Origin: Sphagnum compactum
Taxonomy: Eukaryota; Bryophyta; Sphagnopsida; Sphagnales
DNA: 64,000 bases
Assembly (NCBI GenBank): GCA_965153455.1
Contig: OZ234493.1
Span: 21,504,213 to 21,568,212 of the forward strand
Direction of reading: 5' to 3'
Part shown: piece by piece, positions 22,875 to 34,115 of the stretch
Layout of the letters: each line of letters opens with the position of its first letter
Position numbering within the stretch: the first letter of the stretch is position 1
Made by a program: the position numbers and the translations under genes
Notes under the pieces: generated by a model
Told to the model about the DNA's origin: nothing
Databases searched by the model: none
Seen by the model: the letters and a program-made list of their open reading frames with translations, nothing else

Positions 22875-23497
22875 TTATCCCTCTCGTAGCTAATATAATG
22901 CCCTCACACATAGGCAAACTTTTCAACTTTTGATATAACTACTCATTACGGTGTGCATGTACATTTTGGTAGGAATTAAGAAATCTTCTTTTTCATTATC
23001 TCATAAATTTGTACCCTCTTTTATTGTTAAGATTGGTTTGCTTTACAAGTACTTCTTTACTTTGTTTTTCTTCATAGGATGAGGCAAACACTATTGATAA
23101 TATGTTAGCTTGCCAATGTGAAGTCTTTTTTTCAAAATTTTCACCAAATGTCGAGTGTGTAGGATTGCTATTTCTAACAACAATAAAATTAAATGTGCAT
23201 CTTTTACTTGGAATTTAATAAACTCATAGTTTAGCTTTCATCGATTGCTTGCATCGCTTTAGTTCTTACATCTGATAATAATATCAACTCTTGAAAATGA
23301 TCCATGATTTCTTTTAGTGTCTTAAATTGTCTTTGGCTCTATTAATAACATGGCACCTTCATCCAATTGAATTAAATTTTCCATCCTTACCCAAATTGCT
23401 TTATAAATGTCATATTTAGGAACATTTCAAATTCTTTTCATAGGTACCATAAATTCTATTGGCAAAACAAGTTGAGTTCCATAAACCAACTCAAGAC

Positions 23498-23519
23498 ATA
23501 TATATATATATATATATAT
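23498..23519. repeat. (AT)n microsatellite
   Basis: Pure alternating AT run inside the retroelement, downstream of the integrase region. Confidence 0.9.
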
Positions 23520-23539
23520 TGAGTTGTTATTTTATATGG

Positions 23540-24140
23540 TGTTCAATATGCTTATAAAATAATTAATAACATAAAATCCTAAACTATTTGATTTGCGTTA
23601 ACTAATTTGGCAATATAAAATGCCTACAATCTTATTGGTTGATTTGGCTTCACCATTGCCCTATGGGTAGTAGGTCATCACAAGTCATAATTTTTTGAGT
23701 AAGTATTTCAATTGTCATGTTGATAAATCACGTTGATAAAATGATTGCCCTAGTCATTTACTACATGAGTAAATGACTCATACAAAAATTTGGCTATATT
23801 AAGTAATATTATCTTTTAGTTTTTTAGCTTCTATTCACTTAATGGTGTAATTTGTGGCTACTACAATGTATGGATTGCCTATATATATTGCTACCAGTTT
23901 GATTGGCCCCATGAAATTCGAACATCATTTCATAAAAGGTTCAAAGGTCATCACAAGTTTGAGTGGAGCCTTGCAATTTTACCACATTGGCCCAAGTCAT
24001 TGCCAAATGTCACAAGTTTGGTACATTTCAATACTATTTTCATAAAGTGTGGGCCACCAATAACATGATGCCAATATTTTTTTAATAGTGGTATTGAAAC
24101 CAAAATGGCTTTTAGCAAGCCTTCATGTAAATCCATTAGC
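23540..24140 (-). pseudogene. Integrase region of the Ty3/gypsy element (broken)
   Basis: On the - strand, 'SIPLLKKYWHHVIGGPHFMK' and a following Cys are what remains of the zinc-binding/HHCC part. Next comes 'FMGPIK' followed by 'NPYIVVATNYTIK', matching the 'F.GP....N.YI.VATDY' start of the integrase core. Further on, 'GNGEAKSTNKIVG' matches the 'GNGQAESTNK' end of the core. Several stops and a frameshift separate the pieces. It is not functional. Confidence 0.85.
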
Positions 24141-24479
24141 TGCTTTTGTGGATAATGAAAATCATCTTAAAATGTCATTTGTTCCTAGTTTATACAACTA
24201 TCAATCATTTAATGTATCTAATCTAGATATGATGGTAATCAACTACTTTTTTCTTTTGGTATATCATCCTCAAAATACCCTTTCATTAAATAATTTATAA
24301 TTGGTTTATACCATTCAATTCCTATAATGAAAATAGTTGTCTTAAGTAAATGATTTTCTACACCTCTAGTTGGTTCATGATGGTTGATTTTATAGTAAAT
24401 GATTCAGTAAGAAATGAATTCATCTTAGTTTGTAAATTATTTTAACGTTGAATTTTTATAATATTAAAAGCCATCTAGT

Positions 24480-24790
24480 TATTCAACCTATCACAATTGA
24501 TTTGTTTCTCCAATACAACAATGCTTGGTGATCCACAAAAAATATAAACCTATTACCAAGTAAATAATGCCTAATTTTTTTCGCAACATAAATCATTGCC
24601 AATGTTTCCTTTTTTGTTGTTATATAATTTTATTTTCTGTTGTTCATCAATTTACTAACATAGTAAATTGGTGTATCAATGATGTTATTAGATTTTGTTC
24701 CAAAATAACCCCAAGAGCATAGTTTGAAGCATTAGTGTGAACCTAAAATTATAGATTCCAATTAGGCACAATAAATGTCAATAGACATGT
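24480..24790 (-). pseudogene. RNase H region of the Ty3/gypsy element (broken)
   Basis: On the - strand, 'HTNASNYALGVILEQ' matches the family motif 'HTDAS..AIGAVLEQ', with the usual first catalytic Asp replaced by Asn. After a frameshift, 'NYITTKKETLAMIYVAKKI' and 'YLLGNRFIFFVDHQALLY' match the conserved 'NYTTTEKE.LA' and 'TDH.AL' blocks. A stop also interrupts the frame. Confidence 0.88.
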
Positions 24791-25109
24791 CTTGGATGCT
24801 TTCATCCATTCCCATGACTTGGCACAAACATTCGTCCAATCAAAAGCTTCATCTTTCTTCAACAATTTACACATCAATGTTGCTTTATTAACAAAATTTC
24901 AAAAATAATGTAATTGTAGAAACCCATTGCCCCTAAAAATCTCTTTATTTCTGTGACATTCATTGGAGTTGGCATTGTAATAATAGATGGGTTTTACGAG
25001 GATCAACTGATTTTCCTTCACCACATATGATGTGTCTTTGGATCACATTGAAATTGACATAAAAATCACATTTTTCAAGATTGAGGTTATTGCCATTTAT
25101 TCTACAATC

Positions 25110-25424
25110 TTATAAACACTTTTGCAATTGATACATATGATCCCCTTTATTTCCAAACACATTAAAATTGTCAAGAAGCGTTTGCATAAAGTCATTTAAA
25201 AACTTCTTGAAAGTCTTAGTTACCACTTCTTGAAATGTGGCAAGAACATTGCATAAACCAAATGACAATACATTATATGCATAGGCTCCCCATTCTAAGA
25301 TGAAAGTTAGTTTTACTTTATCCTCTTCCACCATTTTAGCTTGATTATAACCATTATAATTTTCCATAAAGGAGTACATCTCATGCCCCACAATAGAGTA
25401 TAATATTAAATTTAGAAATGACAT
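25110..25424 (-). pseudogene. Reverse transcriptase region of the Ty3/gypsy element (broken)
   Basis: A 104-residue frame with 'GHEMYSFMENYNGYNQ', then 'WGAYAYNVLSFGLCNVLATFQ' in place of the usual 'WG...Y.VMPFGL.NA.ATFQ'. The catalytic box reads LLDNFNVFG instead of Y(L/V)DD..VFG, so the second catalytic Asp is lost. RT thumb and connection sequence continues downstream to about 24800 in broken frames. Confidence 0.9.
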
Positions 25425-26206
25425 AGAAATGGATCCTTCTTGGTATGAGCATTCAACTTAAAATAATCCACACTTATGCATAATTTGCCATTTTTAAAAA
25501 GTACAATGGCAAGTGGAAACAACCACTAACTTGTTTCAATAGGATAAATAAAACTTGCATCATGTATTTTATCAAAAGTCCTCTTTGACTTTCAATGCAT
25601 ATTTGAGGTTCACTCTATATTGTCTTTATTTAATAGGTTGAACTTTTGCTATGAGTCCAATCTTATGTTCACATATTTATATAAGAATCCATTTGAATTC
25701 CTTATAACTCCAAGTGAATACATCCTTCTAATTTGTTAACACATTTTTAATTTGTCTAAAACACAATCAGTAATATTACATTAACCAATACATTTGAAAC
25801 TCTTCCTTATTTCCCAAATTCATTTTCATTAATTGTTCCTAAGTCATTGCAATCCATCCAACATTTTTTTTTGTTTTTGAGAGTTATTTTAGTATCTTCA
25901 TAAAAATATGCAAAATAATTAGATTTTTGTTATGGCTATAACGTGCCACAATCAATTTCCCTTAAGAAATATGATTAATCTAATGTCATTTCTTGTATAG
26001 GCCATAGCTCTAGCAAAACTTTATATAATTTTCTTTTTCTTGTTATGATAGACCTTCTTCACAATCAAACTCATTGTCCAAATTCTTAGGTTGTGTAGAT
26101 GATTTTACATTCACATGTTTAATGGTACTAAACATCACTATTATTATTTCCAAAGTAATTGTAAAGGTGTATCACCCCAATTATGATGGCATCATTGGGC
26201 CTTGGC

Positions 26207-26530
26207 CTATTTTAGCCATGGTCTTATTAGAAGCATGGAATATGCTTCAATTCCATGTTCCATATTCAACATAGTAATTGAAGTTTTATAAACATAGCTT
26301 ACTAAGTCAATTTTCAAGTTCCTAATGAAACCAATTAACTGCACCTTCCATTTGTTAACCATCATTATTACAAAAGGAGTTAGTTGAGGTCTTCTCAACC
26401 CAAGTTTCTTCCTTAAACTTTCCAAAATATTGTTTACATTGGATCCTCCATCTAGCAACATGTCTTTCACTTCATACTTTCCATCCAAGTCAAATTCGAA
26501 GTATTGACATAACTTCATCAAAATGTTCAA
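26207..26530 (-). pseudogene. Aspartic protease region of the Ty3/gypsy element
   Basis: The frame contains 'VKDMLLDGGSNVNNI', matching the retroviral-type protease box (LDTGSS.N.I in many plant elements; here DGGS, common in this clade). Near its end is 'SMLLIRPWLK', matching the 'LLGRPWL' block. It lies upstream of RT in the element's own orientation, as expected. The flanking frames are broken. Confidence 0.85.
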
Positions 26531-27539
26531 TATTTATGCTCGTGATTTTGCAAACATTTGCAACTGGCATTTCGCATATTTTTTATAATGCTTCTTTCTC
26601 ATATTTCTCAACTATGGACATATCTTAAAAACTTGTCTCAATTTCACTTCCATCTTCAAATTCATCACAAACTCAAATAATTCTTCAAAATTATTTGTTG
26701 AACACCTAATTTGGGTTTTATTGCCCATAACCTTTGATTTGCCAAACTTGTTTGATTTACCAAACATATCAACTCTTCTTGTTGATTTATCACTTTGTTG
26801 ACTTCTTAACAAAATAATTTCTTTTGTCATTTTGATTATCGTAATCAACTTGTCAACATTTATGACAAGTTGATTCCTTTCGTTGTCTTACCATCTTTGG
26901 TCATGTCGACAAACTTTGTCAACTTGTTATCTCTAGTCATGTCAACTTCCTTTCTTGACTTGTCATCTTTTATCATTTTGACTTTGTTTATCAATTTGCC
27001 AACATATGCTAGTTTGTTATTATTTTATTGGCATGCCACCTTGTACTAATTTGACATGACTTTTTGACTTATCTTCATTAATGAATATCTTATTACCACT
27101 TGGTAAATAGTTCCCAACATAGCCATTTGCAATGGTACATACCATTTTAACCCCTTTGATTGAGATTTTATTGATTCCAAGTCGATAGAACTTTGCATAT
27201 ACAATGGTTTGTTTTGAAACTCTTGAAGTCTCTATAGTTCCCTAAAACATTTTGATGAACCAATTTATCTCTTTCCCATTTGGTTCATCACCCTATTTTA
27301 TAGGACTAAATTCTCTCTCCTAAAGTTCTTCTTTGAACATCCTAGCTTTTTGACCTCTAGTGGTCACACAAACATCCAATATTTGGTTTACGTTGTTCCT
27401 CTTTATTAGAATCATTTGATTCGTCACTATTAGATTTTTGGTGATATCTTGTAATTTTTTCCTTTCTTAAAACATTTCTTCTTCTATCATTATTGTTGGT
27501 TTTGCCACCTTTGGTAAAGTTCTTTTTGGCATAAAGATA

Positions 27540-27890
27540 ATAACCGTCTTTATTTTAGTTCACAAACCTTCTATGAAAGTTTCTCTAAAGTAAGTATCAT
27601 TAAGATGTTTTGGAATCCTTGCACAAAGTAGTAGAAATCTATCATAATAATCTTTTATTGTTTTGTACTTCTTTTGTTTTGTATATCGCAAAGTTGCACC
27701 CACTTGTCTCTCACTTTGGACATCACTAAATCTTGATTTAAAAGTTCATTACACCTTGTCTTAAGTTGCTACTAGATGTGTTGTTTCATATTTATCAAAC
27801 CAATTTGCAGTTTGTCCTCTCAAAGAATTTTTTAAATGTTGTAATTTATGATTGTTGGTATCTTTTCTATTTGTCACACAAATTTTGGTT
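27540..27890 (-). pseudogene. Gag-like region of the Ty3/gypsy element (broken)
   Basis: On the - strand, 'LRGQTANWFDKYETTHL' is followed, after a stop and frameshift, by 'TKQKKYKTIKDYYDRFLLL' and 'IPKHLNDTYFRETFIEGL'. This is the pattern of the plant retrotransposon Gag domain (...W......F...F...K......V..Y...F..L......I...F..GL). Confidence 0.8.
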
Positions 27891-29600
27891 ATTTCTAAAG
27901 GTGTGACATTAAATAATCATTATTGTGGTACTTTGATGGTTGAATGCATCATACATTAATAGTTGGTAAAATCGTAATAAGTACAATGTTCACTGTTGGC
28001 AATAAAATTGTAGACTATCAATATTGTTTCCATAGTTGCAAGAACAATTGATTTGAGTTGGAAAAGATGTTTGAATAAATGACTCAATCAAGTCATGCTC
28101 GACTTCTTTATTATTGTTGCTATTACAAAGCTTTGGTGTTCACCTACCTTTTTTTCTCCCTCCAAAGAAGTGGCCATCCTTATTCTATCACCCATTTAAA
28201 AGAACCAAAAGTATTGATAGTTGGCTCCAAGGTTATTAAATTCAATGCATCAACCATAGGTAATTGTTATTCATTTCCCACATTCAATGAACTTGATTGG
28301 GTTGATTGTTTTGCTTCTTCATTTAAGTGATCAAGATGAATATTTAATTCCTTCAACAATACTTTACAAAGTTGTTCTTGTAGTTTTTTCCAACAAAGGT
28401 TCCAATACTTAATATCTTGTCAATATACTAAAATGATACCTAAACCTTTTCATTTGTTGTGTGTTTTAATTTGTTGAGCTAAAATAATTACTTCTCTAGT
28501 TTCTTATTGATTTTTTTTTCTCCAACCTCATAATTTGCTCTATTTTTCTCAATCTTTGTTTCTATCTATCAGCTTGAAGTAAAAATTTCTTGTTTTTCAA
28601 CTACAACTATTTCCTTTCAATTTGATAATCACATTTTCTTCTAGATAATAGGGATCCAATATTAACAACATAATCAACATTGATCTTTTGACATTATTTC
28701 CTCAAAAAAATTAAATTATTGCCTCTCAAGCTCATTGCATGTTTGGACCTTAGGAATTAGGAGCCCATAACAAGTCACAAGGCATCCATCTTTCTACCAA
28801 AAAATTAATATTTGATTTGGTAAACTTTTGTCTATCAACAAATATCACATTATGATGAGCTGAAACTATTTTTTTAATTGGTATTAATTTAAACAAACAT
28901 ACCATTATTAACAACCATCTTCTACATTTGGTTAATACTATAGTATTGATTATCAATGTTTTATGTTGAATACACATGACTTAGTACATCCATGTAATAT
29001 TTTAATTATCAATTCTGTATATTTTGTAGTAGTGCTTTGAATTTATTCACAAAATAGTTCCATTCATCATATTTTGATGTCATTGTGGGTGTATATAAAA
29101 TTTTCACAAAAAACTAGCCATACATATTATGTTTTTATAAACCTTTTTTGACCTTCTTCTATTGTGATAACTTCCTTTAACCATTCACTTTTTCTCCTAA
29201 TTGCAATCATAATCTACCAACATTCATACTGTCCTTGATAAACATAATTGTAATAATCAAAGAACGTGTGGTAGACTTAGTCATATCTTACTCATAATAA
29301 GTAAATAATTTTTAATGGGCTACCACTTGTTCATCACCCAAAACAATCATTTTCTTAATTTCATTACTTTTTTTTTCAAGTTTATAAACTCCCAACATGT
29401 TTGAAGATTTGCATGAATTTTTTAAACATCCCAAATCTAATTCATATACTTCAATTTTTTTGTCTTCACTTTCCATTAATTCAAAATATATATGAAAAAC
29501 ATTTTAAAGTTGACTTCATGAAATTCAACATTCATGGTCTCCTATTTTCCACAAATTTTCTTTACATTGAGAAATTCATGTCCCCAACATGATCACCAAG

Positions 29601-30604
29601 TGTTAACGATACATTTTGATAAATTTAATTCTAGTGACAAAAATTTGAGGAGCTAGTATATGGGTGATTTTGTATAATCTTTCGTAAATTCGTAAAATCT
29701 ATTGTATGGTCATCCTTGGACAATTTCAAGGACAATTCTAGAAACAACTCATACCTACATCATCATTTCCCAACTTAATTACTTCATTTTTTAATAACTA
29801 CCTTATTATTCCTTTCCCAGAGATATGAAAAAAGTCTTATTTCATTTTCAAGCTTAACTACCTCGTTCTTTTACTAATAACCACCTCACTTTTCTATAAA
29901 TAATTACCTCCCTTTTTTACATTACCCACCATGGATGTAATGTTTAAATTAAATTTGAAATTGATATAAATACTAACAAGATATTGAAAATCAAATGGGA
30001 ACATGATAAGAAAAAAAGGTTGAACGCCACTGGTAATGCGCAACAACGCGGAACTCAAGTTATTATTAATTCATGCATCATTCCTAGGTTATTATCTTGG
30101 CTCATTAGCATGAATATCATGCAAACATACTAACTAAAACATAATCCAACAACAAACAAACTACATTTTCTAACATTTGAATGCATACAAAACAAAACAA
30201 AATAGAAGATAAAGAATGTTCAATTTTTCATTACATGATTTCTCCTCCAATATATGTCTTGAGTCCTCGTAAACACCTCCTTTAATGCCTGGCAATCTAA
30301 ACAATTAGCTGACAACCACTACTATTTTGCTGAAGCTTTCTTCTTTTATATTTCAACAAAATGGTTATAAGTACTTAGCTCTAGCATCTCAACATAGCCA
30401 AGTGTCTAACAATAATCAATTTGCCACTATTGACATTTAATTTCAACATGTTACCACAATTTGCATACCTTAAGTTGACTTCTAGCTAATAACTAACTTC
30501 TTCTAATCGAGTTGATTTGCTAAGTCAAGTTGGGTTGTTGCTTTGCCTTGTTGGTTCACCTTTGTCATTATGATTAAGCATCCCTACTAATTTCTTTCGT
30601 AACA
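29601..30604 (-). repeat. 5' LTR (right on + strand), 1004 bp
   Basis: Begins TGTTAACGATA and ends TTCGTAACA on the + strand. It is the fuller of the two LTRs. A piece of it (about 29650-29960) also resembles 38000-38280 in inverse orientation, which marks a further family member there. Confidence 0.85.
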
Positions 30605-30609
30605 AGATT
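30605..30609. repeat. Right target site duplication AGATT
   Basis: AGATT follows the LTR end directly and is identical to 22286-22290. Confidence 0.85.
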
Positions 30610-31876
30610 GCATTCATCAACAACAATCATAGTCTATAGACCTTGTAAAAAGAAGCTAACAACTATGGACTAGGTGGCTAGTGAGAGGCCGTTGGATACC
30701 AGGATTAGTAGAGGTGCAAATGCTCTAAGACTATTTGTGATAATTAGTGGCCTCTCATTGGTTACTGGACATAACCATCCCCCATGAGAATTGAGATGCC
30801 CTCTTTTCATCCATAGAGAGTGGTTATGAAATGTTCATCCAAGTAACAAGGTGTTCCGCAATCATAGGGCCCCCGGGATTATCTTGTGCTAACTAGTAGG
30901 TTGAAGGTTATGGTTATAACTTGTGACCTGACAACCAATCCGAGCATCAAGCCCCCTCTCAAAGAACCTAGTGAGCCCCTCTCAAGGCACTGGGCTCTTT
31001 GCAAAATATGCTTATAACCTATGTAATCTACTCTCGAGCTCTCATCTTAACAAGATGAGGGGATAGTAATAGCTTCATACTATTTAGGTCATATTCAAAA
31101 TTGCACTCAAATGCATATGGACTTTTACCAATTCTATGGTGGATATAGTACTTGAGTCTACATTAGATTTCACCAACTTGACTTTGCACAACTTGTGCGA
31201 AGTTCAACTTGGAGTTGGCAATGTGCAAATGAATGTTCAAATAAGTTGTGCTACCAGGTCTGCTGGTTGCCACCACCAGGTTCCTGGTTACAACACAAAA
31301 TTCCATCTCAACTAAAATTACCTCATCTCATACAGTTGCCCGTCCTACCATGGAGTTATCAAGTTCAAAAGATTTACTTAATAGCACCTTGTTCAAAGAT
31401 TTCAAGAGAAAAATATTTGTAAACGATAGAGAAAGAGTCGGGTAAAGAAACTTGTTCTGTAATCAATCAATTTCCTCCAACAAGAGTAAATGTGCATATC
31501 TTCAGAATTCAGAGGTTTTATTGTGTTTTGAGGCTTCACCTTCTTCTTCTTCTTCAAGAATTCTCATATCAAGATGTTTGAGCCCTTTTCTTTCTTGTTA
31601 AGGGCATTTTGTAGAAACTTAAATCTCATGACAAAACACACTATGTTGCAGTGGTGGAGAAAACCTTGACTCGTGTTTTGTTTCTCTCCCCAAACAAAGA
31701 AGCTCTTAAAAGCTTTTGAAACTGTATTTTCCGTCACAGGACTTTTTTCTGTTATTTGAGGAACTTGGATTTGTGGAAAAGAAAATGCTTTAGAGGTCAA
31801 GCAAGAGGAAGCAAGTCCCACTTTCTTGGCAAGCTAAATCTGAGCATAGCAAACTGCATCTTGATGTTTTCGTGAA
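30610..31876. other. Intergenic, no gene recognised
   Basis: Mixed-composition DNA, less AT-rich near 30640-31040. Short open stretches (for example 31564-31821 on the - strand) show no family resemblance. The part nearest 31877 could hold the 3' end of a transcript from the small frame at 31877-32059. Confidence 0.35.
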
Positions 31877-32059
31877 TCAGCTTCTACTTTGCTTGCAACA
31901 TCCTTTCTGAGCTCTAAAATTATTTTGCACAAATCCTATAAAAACCATCAGAAAGATACCAACAAAAGCAACAAACAAAGGAAGCAAAAGAGTAAGAAGA
32001 GAGAGAGAAACCATGGAAACAGAACCCATGGGTATTTGATCAGTAGTTTCAAGTTTCAT
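31877..32059 (-). CDS. Possible small membrane/secreted peptide, 60 aa
   Basis: ATG to TGA frame with polar start (MKLETTDQIPMGSVS), a long hydrophobic stretch of about 25 residues (LSLLTLLLPLFVAFVGIFLM) and a basic, Cys-containing tail (KGCCKQSRS). This is the layout of a signal anchor or a single-pass peptide. It could also be the first exon of a longer gene continuing to lower coordinates, or chance. It lies about 250 bases downstream of the kinase stop on the same strand, so it may simply lie within a kinase 3' UTR. Confidence 0.22.
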   Translation of the reverse strand: MKLETTDQIPMGSVSMVSLSLLTLLLPLFVAFVGIFLMVFIGFVQNNFRAQKGCCKQSRS

Positions 32060-32306
32060 CAGATTTTAATTATTGTATGTCAATCATGAGAATGTTGTTC
32101 ACTCTTCATGACAAAGGGGAGTTCTACCTTTGCTGGCTGGCTTCACGAAGGCAGAAAAAGAATTGGGTACTAGTCTGAAACATAATATTCTGGCCTGATG
32201 ATGCTAAGGCGGTAGCAGCTATGAACAACAAGTCCTGTACATCGTCATGATTTGCTACAAAATTGATGATACTAGTCCTTAGCAATATTTACTTTGCTGC
32301 AAAGAA

Positions 32307-34115
32307 CTAGAAATATTCAATCATCTCTGCAGGCTCCGAATCCCGTTTCATATGCTTCAAGACTTGGAGAGATGATTCATCCTCTGTTGAACTTTGATTC
32401 CCATCAGTATCGCTCCAAATCTTTCTACTGCTTCCCACAAACTCAGATCCACTCCAGCTTACAGAGCTTGTGATTATGGAAGATGCTGACTGCAACTGCT
32501 CTTCCATCATTGTTGAAGACCCATTCAGCTCTTTTGCTGGCATTGATGATACAATTGCAGATTCCCCCTGTTGAAAGGTAGCTGGATCTGCTGCTACTTC
32601 CAGATCTGGAGTTGTTGTTTTCCCATCTGTTGATACAACGCCAAAAGTTTCCTTCAGCATTTTCTCTCGCTCGATTTCTCCTTGTGATTGCTCATGGTGA
32701 ATAGCTCGTTTTCTCTCAATTTCTGCCTCAACCTCAGCAATCACCAGAGGAGGAGGCACACATGGAGGCCGACTGACAAACTGCAGAGCACTCCATTGAA
32801 CACCTTCAAAGAATGGGTGGTTCTTGATCTCATCTGCACCATTGTTACCTAACCTCTCAACAGGCTCTTTCTTCAGGAGCTTCTGAAGAAGATCCTTCAA
32901 AGGAGACATGGGCCCAGGAATCTCAGGTGTCTTGGTGAGGATGTTGTAGAAAGTCTCTTTTCTGCCATTCTCACTCTTGAACGGTGTCTTTCCATACACC
33001 ATTTCATACAAGAAGACGCCCAAAGTCCACCAATCCACCTGCCAGCTATGGCCGCTTCCCCAAATGATCTCAGGAGCAACGTACTCGACGGTTCCGACAA
33101 AGGAATTCGACCTAGGTTCCGTTTCTTGCCCTTGAACATTCCCTCCTCCTCCTCCCTTGCGCGGATTCGTAGCTTCTACAGGTGTGACACGGGAAAGAAT
33201 GTTGCCTTTGGGCGCTTTCTTTCCGTTTCCTCCTGCCCCGCACACCAACAGCGACTTGATCTGACTAGGAGGCCGCCGCTGCTTCTTCTTGTTCTTCTTC
33301 TCCGGTATTCTCACCACTTCTTTCACGAAAGACTTCCGTTCCGAGAGTCGTAGAGAGAGATCGAAATCCGTGAGCATGATATGGCCATCTGCTTGCACTA
33401 GAATATTCTCCGGCTTCAAATCCCTGTACAGGATCCCCTTCTTATGCAGATATTCCAAGGCGAGGACCACTTCTGCGGCGTAAAATCTGCGCATTCATCC
33501 ACGTACCAACACAACACGTTCAGTTTCATGCAAAATTCGATCTTAGAAACCCTTGATGGTTTCTTTCTGCAAAACAGGAAGCGCAAGGACTCTCTCTCGT
33601 TCCAATGTTGTTGCAGAAGCACGCATTGCAAAACACAAAGGGAGCGGAGCAAAAGGAAGAAGAGAAGAGGTAACATACCGAGCAGCAGATACGGAGAAGA
33701 TCTTCTCCGGTTGTCGTTGCCTCAACACGTTCAAGTCGCCTCCGGTACAGTAATCCATGACGAGGAAGGAATGCTTCTCGCTCTCGAAAGTGGCCAAGAG
33801 CGAAGGCAGGAACGGATGCTGAAGGGAGGAGAGAATATCCTTCTCCGTCTGCGCCCTGATAGTGGTATTCTTGCTTACCAGCGCATCCTTCTTCATCACC
33901 TTCATCGCATAAGGCATGTTTGTGCTCTCATGCACCACCAAAAACACTGTCCCCATGTCTCCATTGCCAACCGCCTTCACTGGCTTGAAATCCTCCACAC
34001 ACAAGTCCTTCTTCTTCCACACATCGTCGTCACGCACATGAGGAGTCATCAGAAGACTCTCTCCCTGAGGAGGAATGTTTTCCGCACCAGAACCTTCTAC
34101 TGTATGAGGGGGCAT
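32307..34115 (-). CDS. Plant AGC (AGCVIII) Ser/Thr protein kinase, OXI1/UCN-like, 538 aa
   Basis: Two exons, 34115-33679 and 33486-32307, joined by a 192-bp GT-AG intron that splits the codon of Arg146. The join restores '[18 protein letters not shown]'. Kinase core: Gly loop GNGDMG (50-55), ATP-binding Lys72, helix-C Glu91, catalytic RDLKPEN (167-173), and DFD (186-188) in place of DFG, the hallmark of plant AGCVIII kinases. There follows an insertion of about 85 residues before [11 protein letters not shown] (275-285). It contains a basic patch (KKNKKKQRR) that in relatives serves membrane or nuclear targeting, and Ser274 in the NSF context typical of PDK1 sites. The tail is acidic and Ser-rich and ends in IEYF, resembling a PDK1-docking (PIF) motif. 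A role in stress or growth signalling downstream of PDK1 is inferred from the family. I chose the ATG at 34115 because the in-frame extension to 34283 crosses a GT microsatellite and looks like leader. Confidence 0.93.
33487..33678 (-). other. Intron of the AGC kinase gene (192 bp)
   Basis: On the - strand the donor reads CTCG|GTATGT and the acceptor GAATGCGCAG|ATTTT. It is phase 2 within the codon of Arg146, and removing it gives a continuous kinase subdomain V-VI. The intron frame contains stops, so retention would truncate the protein before the catalytic loop. Confidence 0.92.

Larger units (their letters stand above)
22291..30604 (-). mobile_element. Ty3/gypsy LTR retrotransposon, decayed, 8.3 kb
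   Basis: Bounded by LTRs (22291-22874 and 29601-30604) that start TGTTA and end AACA, with an identical AGATT duplication outside each. Domains on the - strand, from high to low coordinates, are gag-like (about 27.9-27.5 kb), aspartic protease (26.5-26.2), reverse transcriptase (25.4-25.1), RNase H (24.8-24.5) and integrase (24.1-23.5). Integrase after RNase H is the Ty3/gypsy order. All frames contain stops and frameshifts, so the element cannot encode its proteins. Purine-rich DNA lies just inside the left LTR (- strand, near 22875-22890), where a polypurine tract is expected. A TGG-starting primer site candidate lies just inside the right LTR (- strand, near 29580-29600). Confidence 0.92.
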
